From Candidatus Gallispira edinburgensis (GTDB lineage: Bacteria > Bacillota > Clostridia > Lachnospirales > CAG-274): a stretch of DNA of 46,538 nucleotides. How positions within the stretch are numbered: the stretch's first letter is position 1; the number at the start of each line of letters is the position of its first letter. Below the pieces are notes generated by a model. That model saw nothing but the letters and a program-made list of their open reading frames with translations, did not search any database and was not told where the DNA came from. This document shows, in pieces, positions 23,797 to 31,882 of the stretch. The stretch is taken from NCBI GenBank assembly GCA_904395805.1, contig CAJFNV010000095.1, positions 1 through 46,538 on the forward strand. The letters are read 5' to 3'. Made by a program: the position numbers and the translations under genes.

Positions 23797-25074
23797 TTAA
23801 TATACCCTTATAACAGAAGAAATTTCCCTTATCATAGCCATACTCTTGAATATAGCAAGAGCATCCTTAAAGTTTCTTTCAAGAACAGAGTCTGTAATTA
23901 CAACAAGCTCTGCAGTATTCCCCTTCTTCGTTTTCTGTATAACTCTGTCAATGCCCACATCAGTATTTCCCAGAACACTTGCAACACTGGCAAGAACTCC
24001 CGGTCTGTCATCTACCTGCATTCTCATAAAGTACTTGCTTTCAGTATCATCAATATTCTTTACGGGAATGTTCTTATAGCATGTACAGCCGATTCTGCCG
24101 TTGCAGTTATACTGAATATTTCTTGCAACGTCAATTATATCACCCATAACGGCACTTGCAGTAGGAAGCTCACCTGCTCCCCTTCCCATAAACATAGCAT
24201 CATCAACTGCATCACCGTGAACAAACACAGCATTAAAAGAATCATTAACAGATGCCAAAGGATGGCTGCTGGGTATAAGCATAGGATGTACCTTTACTTC
24301 TATACCTGTTTCCGTATTTCTTGCAACACCAAGAAGCTTGATGTCACAGTCCATATCCTTTGCATACTTTATATCCTTTGCTGTTATTTTTGTAATTCCC
24401 TCAGTGTACACATCTTCAAAAGTTACCCTTGTATTAAAGGCAATTGATGCCATAATTGCAATTTTTCTTCCTGCATCATAGCCTTCAATATCAGCAGTAG
24501 GGTCTGCTTCGGCATATCCAAGTTCCTGAGCCATTTTAAGTGCATCACAAAATTCCATACCCTCTCTTGTCATTTTAGTAAGTATAAAATTTGTTGTACC
24601 GTTTACTATACCCATTATTTCGGATATATAATTCCCTGCAAGACACTGTTTTAAAGGTCTTATAATTGGAATAGCACCTGCAACTGCAGCCTCAAATAAA
24701 ATATCACACTTGTTTTCCTTGGCAAGCTCCATAAGCTCATGACCATTTGAAGCCATTAAGTCCTTATTTGCAGTCACAATATTCTTGCCTCTTTTAAGAG
24801 CCTCTGCAATATAAGTTTTAGCCGGTTCAATACCACCCATAACTTCAACAACAATGCTTATGCTCTCATCATTTAAAATATCCTTGAAATCATCGGTAAG
24901 CAGTGAACTGTCAATTCCCTCTCTTTCCTTGTTTTTGTTTCTCACAAGAATTTTGGCTATACTCATATTTCTGCCTATTTTATGGATCATTTCATCCTTC
25001 TGTCTGTTCATAAGCTTGTATACGCCTGTACCAACTGTACCTGCACCAAGTATTGCGATCTTTATATCTTCCAT
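23797..25074 (-). CDS. hom: Homoserine dehydrogenase with ACT domain
   Basis: 425 aa; reduces aspartate semialdehyde to homoserine for threonine and methionine. The NAD(P) loop AILGAGTVGTGVYKLM starts the Rossmann domain. NKDLMASNG, GIVNGTTNFILTKM and ELGYAEADPTADIEGYDA are catalytic-domain signatures. Residues ~350-425 form an ACT domain (QVDDRPGVLASVASVLGNTD), normally the site of threonine feedback inhibition. GGGAG precedes the ATG. Monocistronic; neither thrB nor thrC is adjacent. Confidence 0.96.
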   Translation of the reverse strand: MEDIKIAILGAGTVGTGVYKLMNRQKDEMIHKIGRNMSIAKILVRNKNKEREGIDSSLLTDDFKDILNDESISIVVEVMGGIEPAKTYIAEALKRGKNIVTANKDLMASNGHELMELAKENKCDILFEAAVAGAIPIIRPLKQCLAGNYISEIMGIVNGTTNFILTKMTREGMEFCDALKMAQELGYAEADPTADIEGYDAGRKIAIMASIAFNTRVTFEDVYTEGITKITAKDIKYAKDMDCDIKLLGVARNTETGIEVKVHPMLIPSSHPLASVNDSFNAVFVHGDAVDDAMFMGRGAGELPTASAVMGDIIDVARNIQYNCNGRIGCTCYKNIPVKNIDDTESKYFMRMQVDDRPGVLASVASVLGNTDVGIDRVIQKTKKGNTAELVVITDSVLERNFKDALAIFKSMAMIREISSVIRVY

Positions 25075-25106
25075 TTTTTCATTCTCCCGATAAAGTATTT
25101 AATAAC

Positions 25107-25135
25107 ATAATATCATATTTTACCCCTTAAATCAA
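25107..25135 (-). promoter_or_regulatory. hom promoter
   Basis: Minus-strand TTGATT (25135-25130), 17 bp, TATTAT (25112-25107), about 33 nt before the start codon. No T-box was seen between them. Confidence 0.6.
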
Positions 25136-25197
25136 CACTTCAGTCTGTTAAATTACCAAATTTTAATTAATTCTAAAAACAATTTTTATTATACAAA

Positions 25198-25233
25198 AAA
25201 TCTGACCGAATTCATACAAACCCGATCAGATTT
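25198..25233 (-). terminator. Rubrerythrin terminator
   Basis: An 11-bp stem (plus-strand arms 25198-25208 and 25223-25233, including one G-U in the minus-strand RNA) is followed on the minus strand by TTTTTTG after CAGA. Confidence 0.8.
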
Positions 25234-25273
25234 TCACATCAAATAACTAAATCATTCTTAAACCAATATTAAA

Positions 25274-25810
25274 TTAATAATTTTCAGCCTTGATCTGGAA
25301 GAAACTCTGTGGATGAGCACATACAGGGCATACCTTAGGCGCTTCCTTACCGATTACAATATGACCGCAGTTAGCACACTGCCAGATCATATCTCCATCT
25401 CTTGAGAATACAAGTCCGCCTTCGATATTAGCTAAAAGCTTTCTGTATCTTGCCTCATGTTCCTTCTCGATTTCCCCTACACCTTCAAAAAGCTTAGCAA
25501 TGCTTTCAAAGCCTTCTTCTCTTGCCTCTTCTGCAAAAGTCTTGTACATATCAGTCCACTCGTAGTTCTCACCTGCTGCAGCATCCTTTAAATTTTCAAT
25601 TGTATCGGGAATACCGCCGTGTAAAAGCTTAAACCAAAGCTTAGCATGCTCCTTTTCATTCCTTGCAGTTTCTTCAAAAATATCAGCGATCTGCTCATAT
25701 CCGTCTTTTCTTGCCTTGCTTGCATAATATGTATATTTATTTCTTGCCTCAGACTCCCCTGCAAAAGCAGCCTTTAAATTAGCCTCTGTCTTAGTTCCCT
25801 TTAAATCCAT
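25274..25810 (-). CDS. rbr: Rubrerythrin
   Basis: 178 aa; cytoplasmic non-haem diiron peroxidase that reduces hydrogen peroxide in anaerobes. The ferritin-like four-helix domain (residues 1-~138) shows the two EXXH-type iron-ligand sets ([49 protein letters not shown]). The C-terminal rubredoxin domain has CANCG and CPVCA for the Fe(SCys)4 centre. Length is slightly shorter than the classic 190 aa. AAGGAGG and a consensus promoter precede it, indicating strong expression. Confidence 0.97.
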   Translation of the reverse strand: MDLKGTKTEANLKAAFAGESEARNKYTYYASKARKDGYEQIADIFEETARNEKEHAKLWFKLLHGGIPDTIENLKDAAAGENYEWTDMYKTFAEEAREEGFESIAKLFEGVGEIEKEHEARYRKLLANIEGGLVFSRDGDMIWQCANCGHIVIGKEAPKVCPVCAHPQSFFQIKAENY

Positions 25811-25855
25811 AATTAAATCCTCCTTTATGATTTAAACTTTTTCCTTACATTGGTA

Positions 25856-25923
25856 ATTATAACATATATAATTTATTTTGTCAATATATATTATTTTTTA
25901 ATAATAATTATTATTAAAAAATA
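25856..25923 (-). promoter_or_regulatory. Rubrerythrin promoter with upstream 32-bp perfect palindrome
   Basis: Minus-strand TTGACA (25884-25879), 17 bp, TATAAT (25861-25856). Eight bases upstream of the -35 lies a perfect all-AT palindrome, 25892-25923, centred on AATAATTATT. It could be a Fur/PerR-type operator (the core resembles repeated AATAAT units) or an UP element for the polymerase alpha subunit. As a hairpin it could also help terminate the RCC1 lipoprotein upstream, although no tail is clear. Confidence 0.75.
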
Positions 25924-25950
25924 TATGTTTAAAAAAATCATATTAATAAC

Positions 25951-26871
25951 TCAGTTGCCTATATTTTCCCATTCTTCCACATCATAAACACCATAAAGCT
26001 CTTTTCCGACAACAACAACCTTTCCGTCAGATCTCAGCCCCATTGTATAATCACTCCCTGCAGAAACAGCAACTATATTTTCCCAGTCAGAAACATCACA
26101 CTGTCCGTCTCTATTAAGCCCTGCAGCAACTACTGTTCCGTCAGCTTTCAAACCCACCGTGTGTGAAGCTCCTGCCGAAACCGATACAATGTTACTCCAG
26201 TCCGATACATCACATTGCCCGTATCCGTTATAACCCATGGCAACTGCTGTTCCATCTGATTTCAATCCGACTGTAATATCCCCTCCTGCCGAAATTTCTG
26301 TTATATCCTTCCATTCCGATACATATTCCGGCAAACTTCCTTTATACCCTGCAGCAACTACCGTTCCATCAGATTTCAAAGCAACTGTATGCCAGGCTCC
26401 TGCCGAAACCGATACAATGTCACTCCAGTCTGATACATCACATTGTCCATAGAAATTATCACCTGTGGCTATAACAGTTCCGTCGGATTTCAAACCCACT
26501 GTGTGTAAACCTCCTGCCGAAACTGCCGCTATATCTTTCCAGTCCGAAACATCACACTGCCCATATTCATTATCTCCGGCGGCAACTACAGTACCATCCG
26601 ATTTCAGCCCGACAGTGTGATCCCATCCCGCAGAAACCGCCGTTATGTCATTCCATTCAGACACATCACACTGTCCGTCCTCGTTCCAGCCTGCAGCAAC
26701 TGCTGTTCCGTTAGTTTTCAGTCCCACTGCATGATCACCACCTGCCGATAATACAGTATCAGTTTCTATATCTCCTGCTTTGTTGCATCCTGTAAATATT
26801 AAGCACAGCAGCAGTATCACAGCTATAATAAATTTACTTTTCCTTTTATACAATTTATCACATCCATTCAA
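25951..26871 (-). CDS. Lipoprotein with seven RCC1-like repeats
   Basis: Up to 306 aa. A hydrophobic leader (KFIIAVILLLCLIFTGC) ends in a lipobox with acylated Cys29. The rest is seven repeats of about 38 residues of the type VSAGGLHTVGLKSDGTVVAA plus GDN-YGQCDVSDW, matching the RCC1 blade pattern and predicting a seven-bladed propeller on the cell surface. The fourth and seventh repeats are divergent (LPEYVSEW, GVYDVEEW). No ATG exists before the leader: translation must begin at a TTG, either 26871 or 26853; the latter has a weak GGATG before it. Binding partner unknown. Monocistronic. Confidence 0.8.
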   Translation of the reverse strand: MNGCDKLYKRKSKFIIAVILLLCLIFTGCNKAGDIETDTVLSAGGDHAVGLKTNGTAVAAGWNEDGQCDVSEWNDITAVSAGWDHTVGLKSDGTVVAAGDNEYGQCDVSDWKDIAAVSAGGLHTVGLKSDGTVIATGDNFYGQCDVSDWSDIVSVSAGAWHTVALKSDGTVVAAGYKGSLPEYVSEWKDITEISAGGDITVGLKSDGTAVAMGYNGYGQCDVSDWSNIVSVSAGASHTVGLKADGTVVAAGLNRDGQCDVSDWENIVAVSAGSDYTMGLRSDGKVVVVGKELYGVYDVEEWENIGN

Positions 26872-27022
26872 TATTTATTTACAGATGCAGATTCAATGTA
26901 TTAAAAATATCCCTTTGCTTAACATTATCAGATTTCATCATCTGTTCCTGTTAAAACTTTAAATATACGCTTCTGCCGTTTCTTTTCCACATATACTATA
27001 CCTTCTTTAAACCATTACTAAA

Positions 27023-27048
27023 ACAAGGCTGTCATACAACAGCCTTGT
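27023..27048 (-). terminator. ppdK terminator
   Basis: ACAAGGCTGT (27023-27032) pairs with ACAGCCTTGT (27039-27048), 10 bp, loop 6; on the minus strand it is followed by TTT. Confidence 0.75.
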
Positions 27049-27056
27049 CAAATAAA

Positions 27057-29687
27057 TTATCTTGGATATTTGATCTGAGCCTGTGCAGCCGCAAGTCTTG
27101 CAATAGGAACTCTGAAAGGAGAACAGCTTACATAATCAAGCCCTACTCTGTGACAGAATTCAACAGAAGAAGGATCTCCGCCGTGCTCACCGCATATACC
27201 TAAAACAATATCAGGTCTTGTGGATCTGCCAAGTTCTGCAGCCATTTTAACAAGCTTTCCAACACCCTCCTGATCCAGCTTTGCAAAAGGATCAAACTCA
27301 TATATCTTCTTTTCATAATATGAATCAAGGAATTTTCCTGCATCATCTCTTGAGAAACCAAATGTCATCTGTGTAAGGTCATTTGTACCAAATGAGAAGA
27401 ACTCAGCCTCCTTAGCGATCAGATCAGCAGTAAGAGCAGCTCTCGGGATTTCGATCATAGTACCAACCTTGTACTTTAATGCAATACCTGACTCCTTAAT
27501 AATTTCATCTGCAGTCTTTGTAACTACACCCTTAACATAGGCAAGCTCTTTGACCTCACCAACAAGAGGAATCATAATTTCAGGCACAATTTTCCAGTCG
27601 GGATGAGCCTTAGACACATTAATAGCAGCCTTTATAACAGCCTTTGTCTGCATTCTTGCAATTTCAGGATATGTTACAGCAAGACGGCAGCCTCTGTGAC
27701 CCATCATAGGGTTAAATTCATGAAGTGATGCAATAATATTCTTTATATCAGCAACACTCTTTCCCTGTGCTTTTGCAAGTTCTTCAATATCAGCTTCCTC
27801 AGTAGGAACAAATTCATGAAGAGGAGGATCAAGGAATCTTATATTTACATGCTTTCCTTCCATAGTTTCATAGAGCTTTTCAAAATCCCCCTGCTGCATC
27901 GGTTCAAGCTTAGCAAGAGCAGCTTCTCTTTCCGCAACGGTATCGGAACATATCATTTCTCTTATAGCAGCGATTCGGTCAGGCTCAAAGAACATATGCT
28001 CTGTTCTGCAAAGACCTATACCCTCTGCACCAAATTCAACAGCCTGCTTAGCATCTCTTGGTGTGTCGGCATTTGTTCTTACTTCCATCACTCTGAATTC
28101 ATCGGCCCATGCCATAACTCTGCCAAACTCACCGCTTATTGAAGCAGGAACTGTAGGTATAGCCTCACCGTAAATATTTCCTGTAGAGCCGTCAAGAGAG
28201 ATCCAGTCCCCTTCTTTATATACTCTTCCCGCAAGTTCAAACTGCTTGTTTTCCTCATCCATCTTAATAGTACCGCAGCCTGATACACAACATATACCCA
28301 TACCTCTTGCAACAACTGCCGCATGGGAAGTCATACCGCCTCTTACGGTAAGTACACCCTGTGAATAATTCATACCTTCAATATCTTCCGGAGAAGTTTC
28401 AAGTCTTACAAGTATGACTTTTTCTCCTGCCTTAGCCCATGAAATAGCGTCATCAGCATTAAATACTATTCTTCCGCAGGCAGCTCCCGGAGATGCAGCA
28501 AGAGCAGAAGCAACAGGCTTTGCAGCCTTTAAAGCCTCGGCATCAAACTGCGGATGAAGGAGAGCATCAAGCTGCTTAGGATCTATCATACAAACAGCCT
28601 CCTGAGGAGTGATCATACCCTCATCAACAAGGTCACATGCGATCTTTAATGCAGCAGCGGCAGTTCTCTTTCCGTTTCTTGTCTGGAGCATATAGAGTTT
28701 CTTGTTTTCAATAGTAAACTCCATATCCTGCATATCTCTGTAGTGATTTTCAAGTCTGTTGCATATGTCCACAAACTGGTCATATACTTCAGGCATTATT
28801 TCCTTTAACTGGTCAATTGTCTGAGGAGTTCTTACACCTGCAACAACGTCCTCGCCCTGTGCATTAATAAGAAATTCACCAAAGAGCTTCTTTTCACCTG
28901 TAGCAGGATTTCTTGTAAATGCAACACCTGTACCTGATGTATCGCCTGTATTACCAAATACCATAGACTGTACGTTTACAGCAGTACCCCATGAGCCGGG
29001 GATATCATTCTGTCTTCTGTAGTAAATAGCTCTCGGGTTGTTCCATGAACGGAAAACAGCCTTAATAGCACCCATTAACTGTTCCTTAGGATCAGACGGG
29101 AAATCGGTGCCGATTTTAGCCTTATACTCAGCCTTGAACTGCTCAGCTAATTCCTTTAAGTCATCGGCAGTAAGCTCAGTGTCAAGAGTAACTCCCTTCT
29201 TTTCCTTCATTTTATCTATAAGCTCTTCAAAGTATTTTTTACCTACTTCCATAACAACGTCGGAATACATCTGTATAAATCTTCTGTATGAGTCATAGGC
29301 AAATCTTGGATTTCCCGTTTTTTCGGCAAAAGCTACAACAACCTCATCATTAAGTCCAAGGTTAAGTATTGTATCCATCATACCGGGCATGGATGCTCTT
29401 GCACCTGAACGAACAGAAACTAAAAGAGGATTTTCAACATCGCCGAACTTCTTACCTGTGATCTCCTCCATCTTTCCGATGTACTCCATGATCTGAGCCT
29501 GTATTTCATCATTGATAGTCTCATTATCTTCATAATACTGAGTACAGGCTTCTGTAGTAATTGTAAATCCCTGAGGTACAGGCATACCGAGATTAGTCAT
29601 TTCTGCAAGATTAGCACCTTTGCCTCCCAGCAGTTCCTTCATCTTGCCGTTGCCTTCAGAAAATAAGTAAACATATTTTTTGCTCAT
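27057..29687 (-). CDS. ppdK: Pyruvate, phosphate dikinase
   Basis: 876 aa, normal length. It interconverts pyruvate + ATP + phosphate and PEP + AMP + PPi, and in anaerobes often replaces or complements pyruvate kinase. The N-terminal nucleotide-binding domain begins KYVYLFSEGNGKMKELLGGK. The central phosphohistidine domain holds the catalytic His in GGMTSHAAVVARGMG. The C-terminal TIM barrel has GAEGIGLCRTEHMF, GTMIEIPRAALTAD, SFGTNDLTQMTFG and GICGEHGGDP. The start is the ATG at 29687, eight bases after GGAGG; the longer open frame would add ten residues unlike the family. Monocistronic. Confidence 0.97.
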   Translation of the reverse strand: MSKKYVYLFSEGNGKMKELLGGKGANLAEMTNLGMPVPQGFTITTEACTQYYEDNETINDEIQAQIMEYIGKMEEITGKKFGDVENPLLVSVRSGARASMPGMMDTILNLGLNDEVVVAFAEKTGNPRFAYDSYRRFIQMYSDVVMEVGKKYFEELIDKMKEKKGVTLDTELTADDLKELAEQFKAEYKAKIGTDFPSDPKEQLMGAIKAVFRSWNNPRAIYYRRQNDIPGSWGTAVNVQSMVFGNTGDTSGTGVAFTRNPATGEKKLFGEFLINAQGEDVVAGVRTPQTIDQLKEIMPEVYDQFVDICNRLENHYRDMQDMEFTIENKKLYMLQTRNGKRTAAAALKIACDLVDEGMITPQEAVCMIDPKQLDALLHPQFDAEALKAAKPVASALAASPGAACGRIVFNADDAISWAKAGEKVILVRLETSPEDIEGMNYSQGVLTVRGGMTSHAAVVARGMGICCVSGCGTIKMDEENKQFELAGRVYKEGDWISLDGSTGNIYGEAIPTVPASISGEFGRVMAWADEFRVMEVRTNADTPRDAKQAVEFGAEGIGLCRTEHMFFEPDRIAAIREMICSDTVAEREAALAKLEPMQQGDFEKLYETMEGKHVNIRFLDPPLHEFVPTEEADIEELAKAQGKSVADIKNIIASLHEFNPMMGHRGCRLAVTYPEIARMQTKAVIKAAINVSKAHPDWKIVPEIMIPLVGEVKELAYVKGVVTKTADEIIKESGIALKYKVGTMIEIPRAALTADLIAKEAEFFSFGTNDLTQMTFGFSRDDAGKFLDSYYEKKIYEFDPFAKLDQEGVGKLVKMAAELGRSTRPDIVLGICGEHGGDPSSVEFCHRVGLDYVSCSPFRVPIARLAAAQAQIKYPR

Positions 29688-29743
29688 TTCAATCGCCTCC
29701 AGTTGTGCACACTGCACATAAATATATTCTAAATCTTATATAT

Positions 29744-29771
29744 ATTATAGCATAAACTTTAATTATTGCAA
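29744..29771 (-). promoter_or_regulatory. ppdK promoter
   Basis: Minus-strand TTGCAA (29771-29766), 16 bp, TATAAT (29749-29744) with an extended TGC before it. The rest of 29772-29930 is AT-rich without a gene. Confidence 0.65.
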
Positions 29772-29933
29772 GCTTTATTTTTAATAAATATGGCAATATA
29801 GTTATTTTTCTGCAAAATTACAAAAAATTTTTAATAAATTTACATTATATTATCATTTCATTTATAAATCAGAACTTTTTTACAACAAAAACGGCTCAAT
29901 CACCCGAACTGCTCTCTTTCTGTTCATAAAAAC

Positions 29934-29964
29934 GGCTGTTTCGGATCAAATATCCGAAACAGCC
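29934..29964 (-). terminator. Terminator of the repeat-membrane-protein operon
   Basis: A perfect 12-bp stem GGCTGTTTCGGA/TCCGAAACAGCC, loop 7, followed on the minus strand by GTTTTTA. Confidence 0.85.
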
Positions 29965-29972
29965 TGTTCTTT

Positions 29973-31871
29973 TCAGAAATTGCAATATGTCTGCAAATAA
30001 TAGCCTATAACACTTTCATCAAGTTTTCCTATATTCTTTTCAAGCTTTTCATTTATTTTTTCTGTTACCTCGCCGATTTCTTTTTTACTCAGGTCATCTA
30101 TATCCACATCCGATTTCAAAGGCTCTATTTTCTGTCCTTCTCTGTCAAATTCATAGCTGCCCTCTAATGTAAAATCAAAATCTTCATCCCCAAGTCTGAG
30201 TTTATTTATTTCTATATCTGCATATTTGCCCTTCTTAAGCTCATCAACCGTAGCATCAAGCTTAAATACAGGAAATTCTCCCAAAGGAGTATCAAATATA
30301 AACTTGTCCGTAAGACTTCCTGATTTTGTATTATATTCAAGAGTATTTGAAACCTCGATCATATCTCCCTCAGAGTCAATACTCAGACTTATTTTTTTAC
30401 TGTAATCCTTTTTTGACTTATCATAGCTTGTATCGATCCTGATTTCTGATTCACTTTCAATTCCATCATCATCTATACTTACATTTACCGCCATATTGTC
30501 CAAAGGATTGTTTTTTCCTGATAGTGTATATTCACATTTCATATCCACATCATCCATATCCATTTTATAATCAAGACTTACTATCTTACCTTTGTAAATA
30601 TAAACATTTACATCTAAATCTTCGGCATTATCCTTCATTTCTTCAAAAGCCTTTTCCGTTTCATTTTTTAATTTATTTTTCTCGGATTCCGTCATACTAT
30701 TGTCAATAATCGAAACTATTGCCGCAGCCACATTATTATTATCAAGTTCCTTTATTGACAAATCAAGGCACTCTTTTACAAGTTCCTTTGATATGGTTAC
30801 CCTATATCCCTTGCATCGGACTTTTCTGTCACCTATTTCAAGCTCTGTTCCCTCAGCTTTGCTTACATCTATCATACTATAAGCTTCAAAGGGATCAAGT
30901 CTTGACACAACATTAGCAGTAAATGAAGCCATTTGTCCTCCTGCCCTTCCTATAACTGATGTAATTGCAAGTCCCGCCGCGCCATCTGTAAATGAATCCT
31001 CTATATCAGAATAATTATAATTAAACAACCCCAGAGAATTTACAAAGTCATCATAGTTACTTCTGTCGTCTGACTTATTATATGTAAAGACATCATCATA
31101 TGTTTCCGGGAATCCCAGTATACGCTGATTCTCATCATCATACATATAAATATCTGCCAGAACATCATCGTCTTTTTCAATGTCTGCTGTAATCTCAAAT
31201 TTGTTGTTCTTGCCATCTTTTCTTATATTGACAGATATTTGACCTTCATCATCACCCAGTTCAATATTCTGTTCAGTCCCTTTTTTATTTGCAGATTCAA
31301 TAAAATCTGATATCCCAAGAATTTCATTATCCAAAGACTCTTCACTTATTACAGCCCGTACGGTTTTGAAAGCAGACAGTATAACTTTGTTTTTAGGTAC
31401 AGATGCCACTATCTCAAAAGCCGCAAATAAAACTATCAAAACCGCAATTACTGCAACAACAGGTTTAAACCACTTTCTTTTTGTAAAAGATTTAAAGTTA
31501 CCGACACTGAAAAAGTTTCTTAATGCCTCTTTATATTTTTTAAAATCTACGCTTTTTCTTTCTTTTTTTGTATCAGACTTTGCCTTTTGTTCTTTTTCCC
31601 GTTCATCGTTCACATTATCCGATTTTTCTTCCGGCGGCTCACCTGTCATAGAGTCAAATTTTGCCTTCTTTTCCTCTATCGGTTTACCTGTCATTGGGTC
31701 AAATTTTGCCTTCTTTTCCTCTATGGGCTCCCCCGTCATAGGATCAAATTTTGCTTTCTTTTCTTCCAGAGGCTTGCCCGTCATAGGATCAAATTTTGCT
31801 TTCTTCTCTTCCAACGGTTCACCTGTCATTGGGTCAAATTTTGCCCTTTTTTCTTCACCCTTTTCACTCAT
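29973..31871 (-). CDS. Membrane protein with five tandem 15-residue repeats
   Basis: 632 aa, not assigned to a characterised family. Residues 10-84 are five tandem copies of AKFDPMTGEPLEEKK; the KFDPMTG motif also occurs in other Firmicute envelope proteins (recalled). A lysine-rich linker leads to one membrane helix near 137-158 (VVAVIAVLIVLFAAFEIVAS), so the repeats should be cytoplasmic and the large C-terminus outside. The C-terminus (~160-632) is acidic, lacks cysteine clusters and looks like a beta-rich DUF-type domain (VIGRAGGQMASFTANV). The start is at 31871, where GGAGG precedes the ATG. Second gene of an operon, 11 nt after the zinc-ribbon protein, so the two probably share a complex. 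Confidence 0.75.
   Translation of the reverse strand: MSEKGEEKRAKFDPMTGEPLEEKKAKFDPMTGKPLEEKKAKFDPMTGEPIEEKKAKFDPMTGKPIEEKKAKFDSMTGEPPEEKSDNVNDEREKEQKAKSDTKKERKSVDFKKYKEALRNFFSVGNFKSFTKRKWFKPVVAVIAVLIVLFAAFEIVASVPKNKVILSAFKTVRAVISEESLDNEILGISDFIESANKKGTEQNIELGDDEGQISVNIRKDGKNNKFEITADIEKDDDVLADIYMYDDENQRILGFPETYDDVFTYNKSDDRSNYDDFVNSLGLFNYNYSDIEDSFTDGAAGLAITSVIGRAGGQMASFTANVVSRLDPFEAYSMIDVSKAEGTELEIGDRKVRCKGYRVTISKELVKECLDLSIKELDNNNVAAAIVSIIDNSMTESEKNKLKNETEKAFEEMKDNAEDLDVNVYIYKGKIVSLDYKMDMDDVDMKCEYTLSGKNNPLDNMAVNVSIDDDGIESESEIRIDTSYDKSKKDYSKKISLSIDSEGDMIEVSNTLEYNTKSGSLTDKFIFDTPLGEFPVFKLDATVDELKKGKYADIEINKLRLGDEDFDFTLEGSYEFDREGQKIEPLKSDVDIDDLSKKEIGEVTEKINEKLEKNIGKLDESVIGYYLQTYCNF
31620..31844 (-). 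repeat. Five tandem 45-bp coding repeats
   Basis: Five in-frame units of 45 bp encoding the AKFDPMTG(E/K)P units. They differ at synonymous and a few replacement sites (the last copy has DSMTG and PPEE), with E/K alternating at the ninth position (E, K, E, K, E), suggesting doubling of a two-unit block. Confidence 0.9.
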
Positions 31872-31882
31872 ATTATCGCCTC

